The position numbers and the translations under genes are program-made. A stretch of DNA of 58,925 nt from Pseudomonadota bacterium (GTDB lineage Bacteria > Pseudomonadota > Alphaproteobacteria > Rhizobiales > Rhizobiaceae), in contig JAEXYH010000051.1 in assembly GCA_023451735.1 (NCBI GenBank), forward strand, positions 1 to 58,925, given 5' to 3'. Position 1 is the first letter of the stretch, and each line of letters begins with the position of its first letter. Positions 8,052 to 15,629 of this stretch are shown in pieces. The notes under the pieces were generated by a model, which was given only the letters and a program-made list of their open reading frames with translations, had not been told where the DNA came from and did not search any database.

Positions 8052-9338
8052 TCAGCGGCGCTTGTCGCCGAACGTATATCCGGTCTCCACGGCGGCCTTG
8101 CCGAATTTGTTGCGAAGCTTGTCCATGGCCGCTTCCGCCGCAGCCCGGCGGCCAGCCTGCTGGTCCACAAGATCCGGCGGATCGGCCAGCGCCGGATCGC
8201 AAAGATCGGTCACGCCGATGCCGAGAAGACGAAATTTCGTGCCGTCCGTTTCCTTCTCCATCAGCGACAGGCCGGTGCGGAAAATCCGATCGGCAAGCTG
8301 GGTTGGATCTTCCAGCCGCTTGTTGCGCGTCCGGCTTTTGAAGTCGGCCGTCTTCATCTTCAGCACGACGGTATGGCCGGCAATTTCGTGTTTCTTCAGC
8401 CGTGCGGAAACCTTTTCAGACAGGCGCCGCAGAACCGGCACGAGATCTTCGTGCCGTGATATGTCGTCGAAAAACGTCGTTTCGGCAGAAACACTCTTTG
8501 CCGCGTCGTTCAAATGCACTTCGCGCTCGTCCATGCCGCGCGCCAGTCGATAAAGGCGCTGCCCCATCGAGCCGTAACGGCGCATCAGGTCGCCTTCCTC
8601 CATCTGCTGCAACTGACTGATCGTGCGGATGCCGTCGGCCTCGAGTGTCGCATTGAAGGCCTTGCCGACGCCCCAGATGGTGGTGACGGGTCGCGGCGCG
8701 AGAAAATCCTTGGCCTCGGCCTCGCCGATGACGGAAAAGCCGCGCGGCTTCTGCAGATCGGAAGCGACCTTGGCGAGAAACTTGCAGTAGGAAAGGCCGA
8801 CGGAAATAGAAATTCCCAGTTCGCTTTCGACTCGCCGGGCGAACCTGGCGAGGATACGCGCCGGCGGGTCGCGATGCAGTCGTTCCGTCCCTGCGAGTTC
8901 CAGAAACGCCTCGTCGATCGAGAGAGGCTGGACGAGGGGCGTAAGCTCCATCATCATTTGCCGCACCTGCCGGCCGACGCCCGCATATTTCTCCATGTCG
9001 GGGCGGATCACGATCGCATTGGGGCAGAGTTCCAGCGCCTTGAACATCGGCATGGCCGATCTGACGCCGTTGATACGGGCGATATAGCAGGCGGTCGACA
9101 CGACCCCGCGCTTGCCGCCGCCGATGATGACCGGCTTGTCGGCAAGCTCCGGATTGTCGCGCTTTTCGATCGTTGCATAAAAGGCGTCGCAATCGATATG
9201 CGCCAGCGTCAAGTCGTAGAGTTCGGAGTGATAAACAAGCCGCGGCGAACCGCAGGCGCGGCAACGGCGCGTTTCGACCTTCTGCTCTGCAAGGCAGTCG
9301 CGACAGAAACCGGTTATTGCGTCGGCCGAAAGTGTCAT
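8052..9338 (-). CDS. dinB: DNA polymerase IV (Y-family translesion polymerase)
   Basis: Error-prone lesion-bypass polymerase. From ATG 9338 it has 428 residues. Catalytic residues are visible: the first acidic site in AHIDCDAFY (Asp49) and SIDEAF (Asp142-Glu143). Thumb and little-finger domains complete it. An unusual N-terminal 40-residue extension carries a CxxC-X10-CxxC motif (Cys12, 15, 26, 29), a probable zinc ribbon. The longest open frame starts at 9389, but that would bury a perfect LexA box inside the gene; ATG 9338 lies five bases past the box, so the mRNA may be nearly leaderless. Confidence 0.94.
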   Translation of the reverse strand: MTLSADAITGFCRDCLAEQKVETRRCRACGSPRLVYHSELYDLTLAHIDCDAFYATIEKRDNPELADKPVIIGGGKRGVVSTACYIARINGVRSAMPMFKALELCPNAIVIRPDMEKYAGVGRQVRQMMMELTPLVQPLSIDEAFLELAGTERLHRDPPARILARFARRVESELGISISVGLSYCKFLAKVASDLQKPRGFSVIGEAEAKDFLAPRPVTTIWGVGKAFNATLEADGIRTISQLQQMEEGDLMRRYGSMGQRLYRLARGMDEREVHLNDAAKSVSAETTFFDDISRHEDLVPVLRRLSEKVSARLKKHEIAGHTVVLKMKTADFKSRTRNKRLEDPTQLADRIFRTGLSLMEKETDGTKFRLLGIGVTDLCDPALADPPDLVDQQAGRRAAAEAAMDKLRNKFGKAAVETGYTFGDKRR

Positions 9339-9343
9339 ATCAG

Positions 9344-9358
9344 GAACAAAGGTTGAAC
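9344..9358 (-). promoter_or_regulatory. Perfect LexA (SOS) box of dinB
   Basis: On the minus strand this reads GTTC-AACCTTT-GTTC, an exact match to the alphaproteobacterial LexA operator GTTC-N7-GTTC. It ends five bases before the chosen dinB start codon. Known biology of dinB supports direct SOS control. Confidence 0.88.
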
Positions 9359-9457
9359 ATCGGCACGATAGGCCGCAATCGTGCGACACTCAAGGGCGGA
9401 CAAGCCAGTCCACACGCATTTTGTTCGGACCTGGTGCCGGCGCTGCGTCGTTCAAAA

Positions 9458-10099
9458 TTACCGGCTGATATGCGCCCGAATGAGATCGTCGGCATGCGAC
9501 CAGTCCATCGCCCGGGCAATGCCGTCATCCGGTTTGGGCGCTAACAGATGCAGCGGAGAATCCGGCATCATGTGCAGAACCAGGCAATTTTCGACATGAT
9601 CGCGCACCGAATGGAGGTTGTGGGCCATATCGTCGATGAAGACGGAGGGCAGGGTGCGTTCGCCGTGAATGCGCCGCATCACCGGCCCCTTCGGTTCTTC
9701 GGTCGCCACAAGCGGAAAGTCGAAGCCAAGGCGGTCGAGCAGGCGACGCCGCGGCTCGCTATAGCGCGGCGGCATTGCGGTGAGAAACATAACATCCGCT
9801 TCCGCTCCCAGTGCATTGAGGGTGTCGAGGGCGAGATCGAAAGGCGTTTGCCATTCGTCCTGTTGCTCGAAGAAGGAGCCGATCAGCAGTTTGACGGCCG
9901 CCTCCTCGATCGCGACCTCCGTGCCGACCGAGACGATATTACCGGTCAGCCGGAAGGATCGCGGCAGAAGCTGTAGTCCGTCCTTCTTCAGGTAGGTCTC
10001 GAATGGCGCGAAAAACTGCAGGACAACATCATCCACGTCGCAAACGATCAGCGGTCGATCCTGGAGGCGGATATGGGAGAGGTCGAGGATTTCGCTCAT
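9458..10099 (-). CDS. HAD-family hydrolase
   Basis: A 213-residue protein beginning MSEILDLSHI. HAD motif I is visible as CDVDDVVLQF (nucleophile and second aspartate of DxD at about residues 20-22). Motif II is likely in FLTAMPPRYSE and the acidic motif IV in SVFIDDMAHN. Substrate cannot be assigned; phosphatase activity on a small metabolite is the default for the family. The start codon lies one base after the stop of the upstream DUF3572 gene, so the two are translationally linked in one operon. The open frame extends further upstream, but ATG 10099 abuts the preceding stop and matches the domain start. Confidence 0.85.
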   Translation of the reverse strand: MSEILDLSHIRLQDRPLIVCDVDDVVLQFFAPFETYLKKDGLQLLPRSFRLTGNIVSVGTEVAIEEAAVKLLIGSFFEQQDEWQTPFDLALDTLNALGAEADVMFLTAMPPRYSEPRRRLLDRLGFDFPLVATEEPKGPVMRRIHGERTLPSVFIDDMAHNLHSVRDHVENCLVLHMMPDSPLHLLAPKPDDGIARAMDWSHADDLIRAHISR

Positions 10100-10100
10100 T

Positions 10101-10409
10101 TCAGTAGTCCCCGGGCCCGAAATAGGGACCGGAATAGTGATGATGCGCGGCGATGACCTTCTCGGGCCTGGTGTCCGTCGCTTCGCAAAAGGCAAGCAGC
10201 GAGGGCTCATGGCCCATGATGAAGTCGATCATGCCTGCCAGAAAGCCGGGATCCGAGATGGAGGAGCGTATCTGGTCCGGAGCCACGCCGGACAGTGCAA
10301 GGAAGCGCTGCAGCATGTCCGGCTCGCCGGCGATCCATCCGAGCACGGCGGCAGCCGTCTCTTCAGCTTCTATGCGTTTGGCGTCCTGCGCTGTCGTTTT
10401 TGCCGACAT
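10101..10409 (-). CDS. DUF3572 family protein
   Basis: A 102-residue soluble, acidic, helical protein (starts MSAKTTAQDAKR) of the DUF3572 family, found mainly in alphaproteobacteria and often beside divK. Function is unknown. A GTG at 10460 would add 17 residues; ATG 10409 is preferred because the family starts near here, though the best purine stretch (AGAGG) is about 14 bases away. It is divergent from divK, with 130 bases between starts, and heads a two-gene operon with the HAD hydrolase. Confidence 0.8.
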   Translation of the reverse strand: MSAKTTAQDAKRIEAEETAAAVLGWIAGEPDMLQRFLALSGVAPDQIRSSISDPGFLAGMIDFIMGHEPSLLAFCEATDTRPEKVIAAHHHYSGPYFGPGDY

Positions 10410-10539
10410 TGTGTGGGAGTTACCTCTTCTCAACCAAATGGCCTTACCTTGATGAAACACGGCTCAATGGAATCGGCCATTTTGAAGCTTATATATAGAA
10501 AATACGCTTTTGAAGGCGCGATTTGAGGAATGGATCGCA

Positions 10540-10911
10540 ATGCCCAAACGGGTCATGATTGTCGAAGACAACGAGCTGAACATGAAGCTCTTCCGCGATC
10601 TGATCGAGGCGTCGGGTTATGAGACTATCCAGACCCGCAACGGCATGGAAGCGCTCGATCTCGCCCGCAAGCATCGTCCCGACCTTATCCTGATGGATAT
10701 TCAGTTGCCGGAAGTCTCCGGACTGGAAGTCACCAAATGGCTGAAGGAAGATGACGAGCTTCATGTCATCCCGGTCATCGCGGTCACGGCCTTTGCGATG
10801 AAGGGGGACGAGGAGCGCATCCGCCAGGGTGGTTGCGAAGCCTATGTCTCCAAACCGATCTCGGTGCCGAAGTTTATCGAAACGATCAAGACTTATCTCG
10901 GCGACGCATGA
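10540..10911 (+). CDS. divK: Single-domain response regulator DivK
   Basis: Cell-cycle response regulator. In Caulobacter and rhizobia it is phosphorylated by DivJ and dephosphorylated by PleC, and acts on DivL/CckA to lower CtrA activity. The 123-residue product is one receiver domain with the acidic pocket (Glu9-Asp10), phospho-acceptor Asp53 (LILMDIQLP), the switch Thr in VTAFA and the conserved Lys in SKPI. ATG 10540 follows GAGGAAT at good spacing; a longer frame to 10510 lacks domain support. pleD starts 16 bases downstream, the conserved divK-pleD order. Confidence 0.96.
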   Translation: MPKRVMIVEDNELNMKLFRDLIEASGYETIQTRNGMEALDLARKHRPDLILMDIQLPEVSGLEVTKWLKEDDELHVIPVIAVTAFAMKGDEERIRQGGCEAYVSKPISVPKFIETIKTYLGDA

Positions 10912-10927
10912 TGCGGGGAGCATGGGC

Positions 10928-12298
10928 ATGACAGCGCGGATACTGGTGGTCGATGACGTTCCTGCGAACGTAAAGCTTCTCGAAGCGCGTCTGCTGGCGG
11001 AATATTTCGACGTGCTGACTGCCGATGACGGCTACAAGGCGCTGGCAATCTGCGAGAACACCCATCTGGACCTGATCCTGCTCGATATCATGATGCCCGG
11101 CATCGACGGTTTCGAGGTCTGCGAACGCCTGAAAGCCAACCCGAAGACCGCACATATTCCTGTCGTCATGGTTACCGCTCTTGATCAGCCTTCCGACCGT
11201 GTTCGCGGGCTCAAAGCCGGTGCCGACGATTTTCTCACCAAGCCGGTCAACGATATCCAGCTGATTTCCCGTGTCCGCAGCCTCGTGCGCCTGAAGGCGC
11301 TGAGCGACGAATTGCGGATCCGTGCCGACACGGCGCATAGCCTTGTCATGGAAGGATTGCTGAAGGGTGTGGACGGCCGGGACGATATCGGGCAGGTCCT
11401 GCTTGTCGATGGCCGCGCAAGCTCGCAGGAGCGGATCACCAAGGCGCTGAAGCCGGTCTGCAATGTGGTGGCGATGTCGGACCCCCAGGCCGCGATTTTT
11501 GAAGCGGCCGAAAACAGTTTCGATCTCGTCATCGTCAATGCCAATTTCGACGACCACGATCCTCTGCGCCTGTGCTCCCAGCTTCGCTCGCTGGAGCGCA
11601 CGCGATTCCTGCCAATCCTGCTGGCGGCGGAAACCGGTGCCGAAGACATGATCGTCCGTGCGCTCGATCTCGGCGTCAACGACTATATCGTCCGCCCCAT
11701 CGATCCGAACGAGTTGCTGGCGCGCACGCTCACCCAGATCAAGCGCAAGCGTTACAACGATCGCCTGCGGATGAGCGTCAAGCAGACGATCGAGTTGGCC
11801 GTCACAGATGCGCTGACCGGTCTCAATAACCGTCGATATCTCGACAATCACTTGAAGATCCTGTTCAACCGCGCCGCTGTTCGTTCGCGTCCGCTTTCGA
11901 TCTGCCTCATGGATATCGATCGGTTCAAGTCAGTGAACGATACTTACGGGCACGATGCCGGCGACGAGGTTCTGCGCGAGTTCGCAGCCCGTATCCGCTC
12001 GACCGTTCGTGGAGCCGATCTTGCCTGCCGTTATGGTGGCGAAGAGTTTGTCGTGGTGATGCCGGACACGGATGCAGCGGCTTCCGCAGCCGTTGCCGAG
12101 CGCCTGCGTGCTATCATCGAGAAGACCCCCTTCATGCTCAGGGGGGAAGGGACCGCCATCAGCCTGACGGCCTCTTTCGGTCTCTCCTGCAACATCGGTG
12201 ATGCGGATACGCCGGATCAACTGCTCAAGCAGGCCGACCAGGCGCTTTACAAGGCAAAGGCCGATGGACGGAACCGCGTCGTGGCCAACGCCGCCTGA
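10928..12298 (+). CDS. pleD: Response-regulator diguanylate cyclase PleD
   Basis: Makes cyclic di-GMP at the cell pole during the swarmer-to-stalked or developmental transition. Order of domains in 456 residues: receiver 1 with phospho-acceptor Asp53 (LLDIMMPG), a degenerate adaptor receiver 2 (about 150-280), and a GGDEF domain with GGEEF near 370-374. The allosteric I-site RGAD lies five residues before GGEEF, so product inhibition is expected. GGGGAG at 10914 sits eight bases from ATG 10928, preferred over the ATG six bases earlier. Co-transcribed with divK. No clear terminator follows directly. Confidence 0.96.
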   Translation: MTARILVVDDVPANVKLLEARLLAEYFDVLTADDGYKALAICENTHLDLILLDIMMPGIDGFEVCERLKANPKTAHIPVVMVTALDQPSDRVRGLKAGADDFLTKPVNDIQLISRVRSLVRLKALSDELRIRADTAHSLVMEGLLKGVDGRDDIGQVLLVDGRASSQERITKALKPVCNVVAMSDPQAAIFEAAENSFDLVIVNANFDDHDPLRLCSQLRSLERTRFLPILLAAETGAEDMIVRALDLGVNDYIVRPIDPNELLARTLTQIKRKRYNDRLRMSVKQTIELAVTDALTGLNNRRYLDNHLKILFNRAAVRSRPLSICLMDIDRFKSVNDTYGHDAGDEVLREFAARIRSTVRGADLACRYGGEEFVVVMPDTDAAASAAVAERLRAIIEKTPFMLRGEGTAISLTASFGLSCNIGDADTPDQLLKQADQALYKAKADGRNRVVANAA

Positions 12299-12780
12299 TT
12301 GCGAATCGGGATCAAAGCGAGCCGGCATCGTGGCGGTATATTCGTAACTGCTTGATCTCGCTTGATGGTTTTTTGCCGGAATAGAGTTTCGCCGGCCGGA
12401 TTAATCACAGTTTTGTGGCGATGCGGAAATGCTTGGCGGCAATTTGGCGACGCAAAATGCCGCATGCCTTTTCACTGTTTTTAGAATGTTGAAATTTTAA
12501 AGCCGAGGCGCGACGCCAAGGATTGTCCGAGTTTAAATCGTTGCAATTTACGTGTGGTTGTGGCGGATCATCATGTTCTTGCGCAATTAATTCCGCAAAG
12601 GTTGTAGCTGTGAAGAAATTACGCCGACTTCAAGTCCGTTTTACTTTAAGGCTATTGATGAACGTTAAGTGACAGGCCGATGCGGCGTACGAATTTTAAC
12701 CAACAGCGTAGCCATTTTTCCCGGCCAGTTAAGAATCTATTGATTTTCTTTTTGCTTTGCGCAATTTTGAACCCAACGAC
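12299..12780. other. Long non-coding stretch after pleD
   Basis: About 480 bases with no ORF having a credible start and codon use, and with AT content rising towards 12760. Together with the structured stretch that follows it makes one of the largest non-coding gaps here. I see no intrinsic terminator close to the pleD stop. Confidence 0.45.
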
Positions 12781-12957
12781 AAACACGTGCCACACGCGGC
12801 ACTGCCATACCCCATGATGCTCAGGTCCGCCGCATCTCCTGGGTCGTGGGGTCGGTCGACCGGCAGGCATATCAATGCGGTTCCTCGTGCCGTTATTGCA
12901 GGCTGGTCGACCCCCAAATTCAAAACGCCGCTCCCTAGACGGGATGCGGCGTTTTTT
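12781..12957 (+). ncRNA. Putative structured small RNA between pleD and rpmG
   Basis: Three stems can be drawn: GTGCC/GGCAC (12787-12791 with 12798-12802); a long-range pair GGGGTCG/CGACCCC (12848-12854 with 12908-12914) closing an inner stem-loop with CAAT/ATTG and CGG/CCG pairs; and a terminal hairpin followed by T6. No protein-coding frame is credible. This layout, ending in a strong intrinsic terminator on the plus strand, suggests a trans-acting sRNA or a processed pleD 3' fragment. I do not recognise a known family, and the 5' end is a guess. Confidence 0.45.
12924..12957 (+). terminator. Intrinsic terminator of the putative sRNA / pleD transcript
   Basis: Stem AACGCCGC-TCCC (12924-12935) pairs with GGGA-t-GCGGCGTT (12941-12953), loop TAGAC, followed by further T residues to 12957. 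A textbook rho-independent terminator pointing right. Confidence 0.85.
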
Positions 12958-13004
12958 CGTTTCGGCATCAGGCTATCCGCTGTTGCAATGCGGGCGGGCA
13001 AAAG

Positions 13005-13038
13005 AAAAGGCGCCTGACCTTGCGGTCGGCGCCTTTTT
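13005..13038 (-). terminator. Intrinsic terminator of rpmG
   Basis: GGCGCC-TGACC (13009-13019) pairs with GGTC-GGCGCC (13024-13033) with one bulge, flanked by AAAA on the left and TTTTT on the right, so it can end transcription in both directions. It lies 19 bases past the rpmG stop. Confidence 0.85.
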
Positions 13039-13056
13039 CATACCCGCGATCAAGTC

Positions 13057-13224
13057 TTACTTGATCTTGGTTTCCTTGAATTCAACGTGCTTCTTGGCAA
13101 CCGGGTCGTACTTGGTCTTGGTCATCTTGTCCGTGAACGTACGGCTGTTCTTCGTCGTGACGTAGAAGAAACCGGTGTCAGCCGTCGACAGCAGCTTGAT
13201 CTTGATGGTCGTAGCTTTCGCCAT
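13057..13224 (-). CDS. rpmG: 50S ribosomal protein L33
   Basis: A 55-residue basic protein beginning MAKATTIKIKLLSTADTG and ending EFKETKIK, typical of the cysteine-free L33 of alphaproteobacteria (no zinc CxxC pairs). L33 binds 23S rRNA near the E site of the large subunit. ATG 13224 and TAA at 13057-13059 bound it. It has its own promoter (13291-13318) and terminator, so it is a single-gene unit. Confidence 0.97.
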   Translation of the reverse strand: MAKATTIKIKLLSTADTGFFYVTTKNSRTFTDKMTKTKYDPVAKKHVEFKETKIK

Positions 13225-13290
13225 GGTTGTTCTGCCTCTAGAAAATAGGAAGCCGTGGGCGCAGCGTGCGCCCCAGCTAAATCTGGCGCG

Positions 13291-13318
13291 AAATTACAAA
13301 TCACGCGCCAAAAGTCAA
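13291..13318 (-). promoter_or_regulatory. Sigma-70-type promoter of rpmG
   Basis: On the minus strand: TTGACT (-35, 13318-13313), 16-base spacer, TAATTT (-10, 13296-13291). The -35 overlaps the stop codon of the upstream MFS gene. This explains how rpmG can be expressed separately from that gene. Confidence 0.6.
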
Positions 13319-14499
13319 CTCCGTTTTGATTGGAAAAGCGTACGACCCAGGGCAATCAGCACGTAAAAGCCGAAGAATGAGGCCAGCGCCCAGGCATAAC
13401 CGTCGTTTCCGACGACATCCATGGCAGCGCCGATGCCCTGAGGACCGACCACGGTGCCGACCGCATAACAGAAAATGAAGGCGGCGTTGGCCGCGGCAAG
13501 ATCCGCTCCGCTGAGTCGCGCCCCCAGATGTGCGAGACCGACCGTGTAGAGGCCGGAGACGCAGCCGCCCCAGAAAAACAGCACCACGGCCATGAGGATC
13601 CAGTTGTGGATGAGCATCGGCAGGGCAAGCGAGCCGAGCACCCCGAGCACCGCCATGCCTGCAAGCAGCGGTCGACGGTCCTTCAACCGGTCGGAGTAGA
13701 GGCCGAGCGGGATCTGGAAGGCCATGTTGCCGATGCCCATGACGGTCAGCAGTATGGCCGCCTGTGATTCCTGCAACTGTTCGCGCAGGGCATAGATCGG
13801 GAACAGCGAGAGGCCGCCGGCCGAAACCGCACCGAAGGCGAAAACCGCCGCCGTGGCCGTCGGCACGAGGAAAATGTAGTGGAAGAAATGGCGGTCCGGC
13901 TTGGTATCCAGAACCGGGCTTTCATGCCGCGCGATGAAGATCGGGATCAGCGCAAGCAGGATGATGATGGCGCCCACGAGGAACGGAAGGATCCCGTCGC
14001 TGCCGAGCGCGGAGAAGAGCAGGGGGCCAAGGGCAAAGCCGATGGCGAGCACGGTGGCATAGATGCCGAGCACGAGCCCACGACGACGCGGAGGTGCTGC
14101 TTCGTTGATCCAGAATTCCGACAGGATGAACAACGTGGTCGTGGCCCCGTGGAAAGCGAAACGTAGCGGAAACCACATCCAGAAGGATTGCGCGTAATAG
14201 AAGCCCAGTCCGCTGATCGAAGCAACGACGACGGCAAACATCATCGTCCTTGCCACGCCGTAGTCATGCGCGAGCTTTGTGGTGATCGGCGCTGCAAGCA
14301 TCGAGGCGATGCCGGCCATCGCGGCATTAAGCCCGATCAGCGTAGAGGGGATGCCGCGCTTTTCGAGAATGATGGAGAGAAGCGGAAGTCCGAGCCCGAT
14401 CGCGATGCCGACCGCACTGATGGCCGCAACGGCAGCAACGAGCGACGGCCAGTGGATTTTCTCGACATGCCCGTTTTCGTCGGTCGCAGGCTGCGGCAT
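13315..14499 (-). CDS. MFS transporter
   Basis: A 394-residue major facilitator superfamily protein with about 12 membrane helices in two halves. The first half has the motif-A-like loop between helices 2 and 3 (TKLAHDYGVARTM), and the second half has the equivalent loop LGLYSDRLKDRRPLL. Overall it resembles the YcaD-like group of small-molecule exporters, but substrate cannot be told from sequence. It starts 10 bases after the NUDIX gene stop and may end the topA-rnr-DUF983-NUDIX operon. ATG 14499 is the first start of the frame. Confidence 0.85.
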   Translation of the reverse strand: MPQPATDENGHVEKIHWPSLVAAVAAISAVGIAIGLGLPLLSIILEKRGIPSTLIGLNAAMAGIASMLAAPITTKLAHDYGVARTMMFAVVVASISGLGFYYAQSFWMWFPLRFAFHGATTTLFILSEFWINEAAPPRRRGLVLGIYATVLAIGFALGPLLFSALGSDGILPFLVGAIIILLALIPIFIARHESPVLDTKPDRHFFHYIFLVPTATAAVFAFGAVSAGGLSLFPIYALREQLQESQAAILLTVMGIGNMAFQIPLGLYSDRLKDRRPLLAGMAVLGVLGSLALPMLIHNWILMAVVLFFWGGCVSGLYTVGLAHLGARLSGADLAAANAAFIFCYAVGTVVGPQGIGAAMDVVGNDGYAWALASFFGFYVLIALGRTLFQSKRS

Positions 14500-14509
14500 T
14501 CATTCTTCC

Positions 14510-15193
14510 TTACAGTCGTGTCTGGACGAAGCGCCCGCGACGCATCGAATAGAAGGGGACGGGAGTTCCGAAAGCTACGGACGGATCGCCTTGCAGCAGG
14601 TCCTTGACGTCCTCCAGAACCGTCTGTGTGATCCGCGCGAGTTTCAGACTGGAAACCGCTGCAATGTCAAGCCATTGCAAGTCCTCAAGCTCGTCCGTAT
14701 CGCCGAAATGCGACATGTCGAAGACAGTCTCCTCGCAAAAGCCGAGAAAGAAGCGCGTGTCGTAGCGGCGCACACCTCCCGGCGGCGTGATGGCCCGCGC
14801 GACATAGCGTAGCGTGCCAAGGTCGAAACCCGCTTCGTCAGCTGGACGAATGCCTGTCTCTTCCCGCAATTCGCGAAGAGCCGCCAGAGCAAGAGCCCTG
14901 GCGCGGGCGGGGCCTATGCGGCTGGAGACACCGGTCAGCAGTTTTCCCATCACCAACGGGTGGAGATCGCCATTGAAGGGAAGGGCATGGTCGCTCCGGT
15001 CGCGCCGCCCGCCGGGAAACACATAGACGTCCGGCATGAAGACATGTTTGGCTGCCCGACGCCCCATCAGGATTTTGGGCGCAGGACCGGAGCGATCGAT
15101 CAGGATCAGGCAGGCTGCATCCTGTGTGCGGACGCGGAGGCGACCGCCATCGCGTATGTCAGGCTTTGTGGCTTCTGTGTTTGCCGGAATCAT
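14510..15193 (-). CDS. NUDIX hydrolase
   Basis: Hydrolyses a nucleoside diphosphate linked to another moiety; the substrate is not identifiable. In 227 residues the Nudix box is visible, beginning GGRRDRSDH with the catalytic REXXEE part as RELREETGI further on; the inserted segment between them is longer than in the classic 23-residue box, as in the NUDT19/RppH-distant group. ATG 15193 overlaps the stop of the DUF983 gene (ATGA), showing translational coupling, and is preferred over an open frame reaching 15343. Confidence 0.88.
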   Translation of the reverse strand: MIPANTEATKPDIRDGGRLRVRTQDAACLILIDRSGPAPKILMGRRAAKHVFMPDVYVFPGGRRDRSDHALPFNGDLHPLVMGKLLTGVSSRIGPARARALALAALRELREETGIRPADEAGFDLGTLRYVARAITPPGGVRRYDTRFFLGFCEETVFDMSHFGDTDELEDLQWLDIAAVSSLKLARITQTVLEDVKDLLQGDPSVAFGTPVPFYSMRRGRFVQTRL

Positions 15194-15627
15194 TCGGATG
15201 GATCGCGGCGGTCTGGTTCTCGGGAATCGAACCCATGCATGCGATAAGCCCACTGCAAACCGATAACGCCGCCCTTGATCGGCTGGACCGTGGCGATTGC
15301 CGTCAGTACAGCAAGCGGTATCCAGATCGCCATATGGACCCAAGGCGAGACACGCCAGAGCATGTCGGTCAGCAGGTAACCGGTCATCAGCACATGGCCG
15401 ACGACGACGATGACGAGATAGGCCGGCAGGTCGTCGGCACGCTGCGGCGTATAATCTTCACCGCAGACGGCGCAGTGATCGACCGGCTTGAGAAAGGCGC
15501 GAAACAGACGGCCGTCACCGCAATTGGGGCAGCGGCAGGCAAGGCCGCGTTTGATGGAACGCCCTAACGGACGCTTGGGCGCACCTTCACCGCCATATTT
15601 GATGGTCGACCCGGCGCGCTCGTCCAT
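15190..15627 (-). CDS. DUF983 membrane protein with zinc-ribbon motif
   Basis: A 145-residue protein of family DUF983. The N-terminal third has two CxxC pairs, CPNCG (about residues 33-37) and CAVCG (about 52-56), a probable zinc ribbon. Two membrane helices follow near 72-90 and 98-118. Function is not known. It begins two bases after the rnr stop and shares an ATGA overlap with the NUDIX gene, so it belongs to the topA-rnr operon. Confidence 0.88.
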   Translation of the reverse strand: MDERAGSTIKYGGEGAPKRPLGRSIKRGLACRCPNCGDGRLFRAFLKPVDHCAVCGEDYTPQRADDLPAYLVIVVVGHVLMTGYLLTDMLWRVSPWVHMAIWIPLAVLTAIATVQPIKGGVIGLQWAYRMHGFDSREPDRRDPSE

Positions 15628-15629
15628 TG

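Noticed and set aside
12757..13017. An 86-codon frame across the putative sRNA
   Set aside because: It runs through two terminator hairpins, has odd composition (Arg/Pro/Ser) and no ribosome site.
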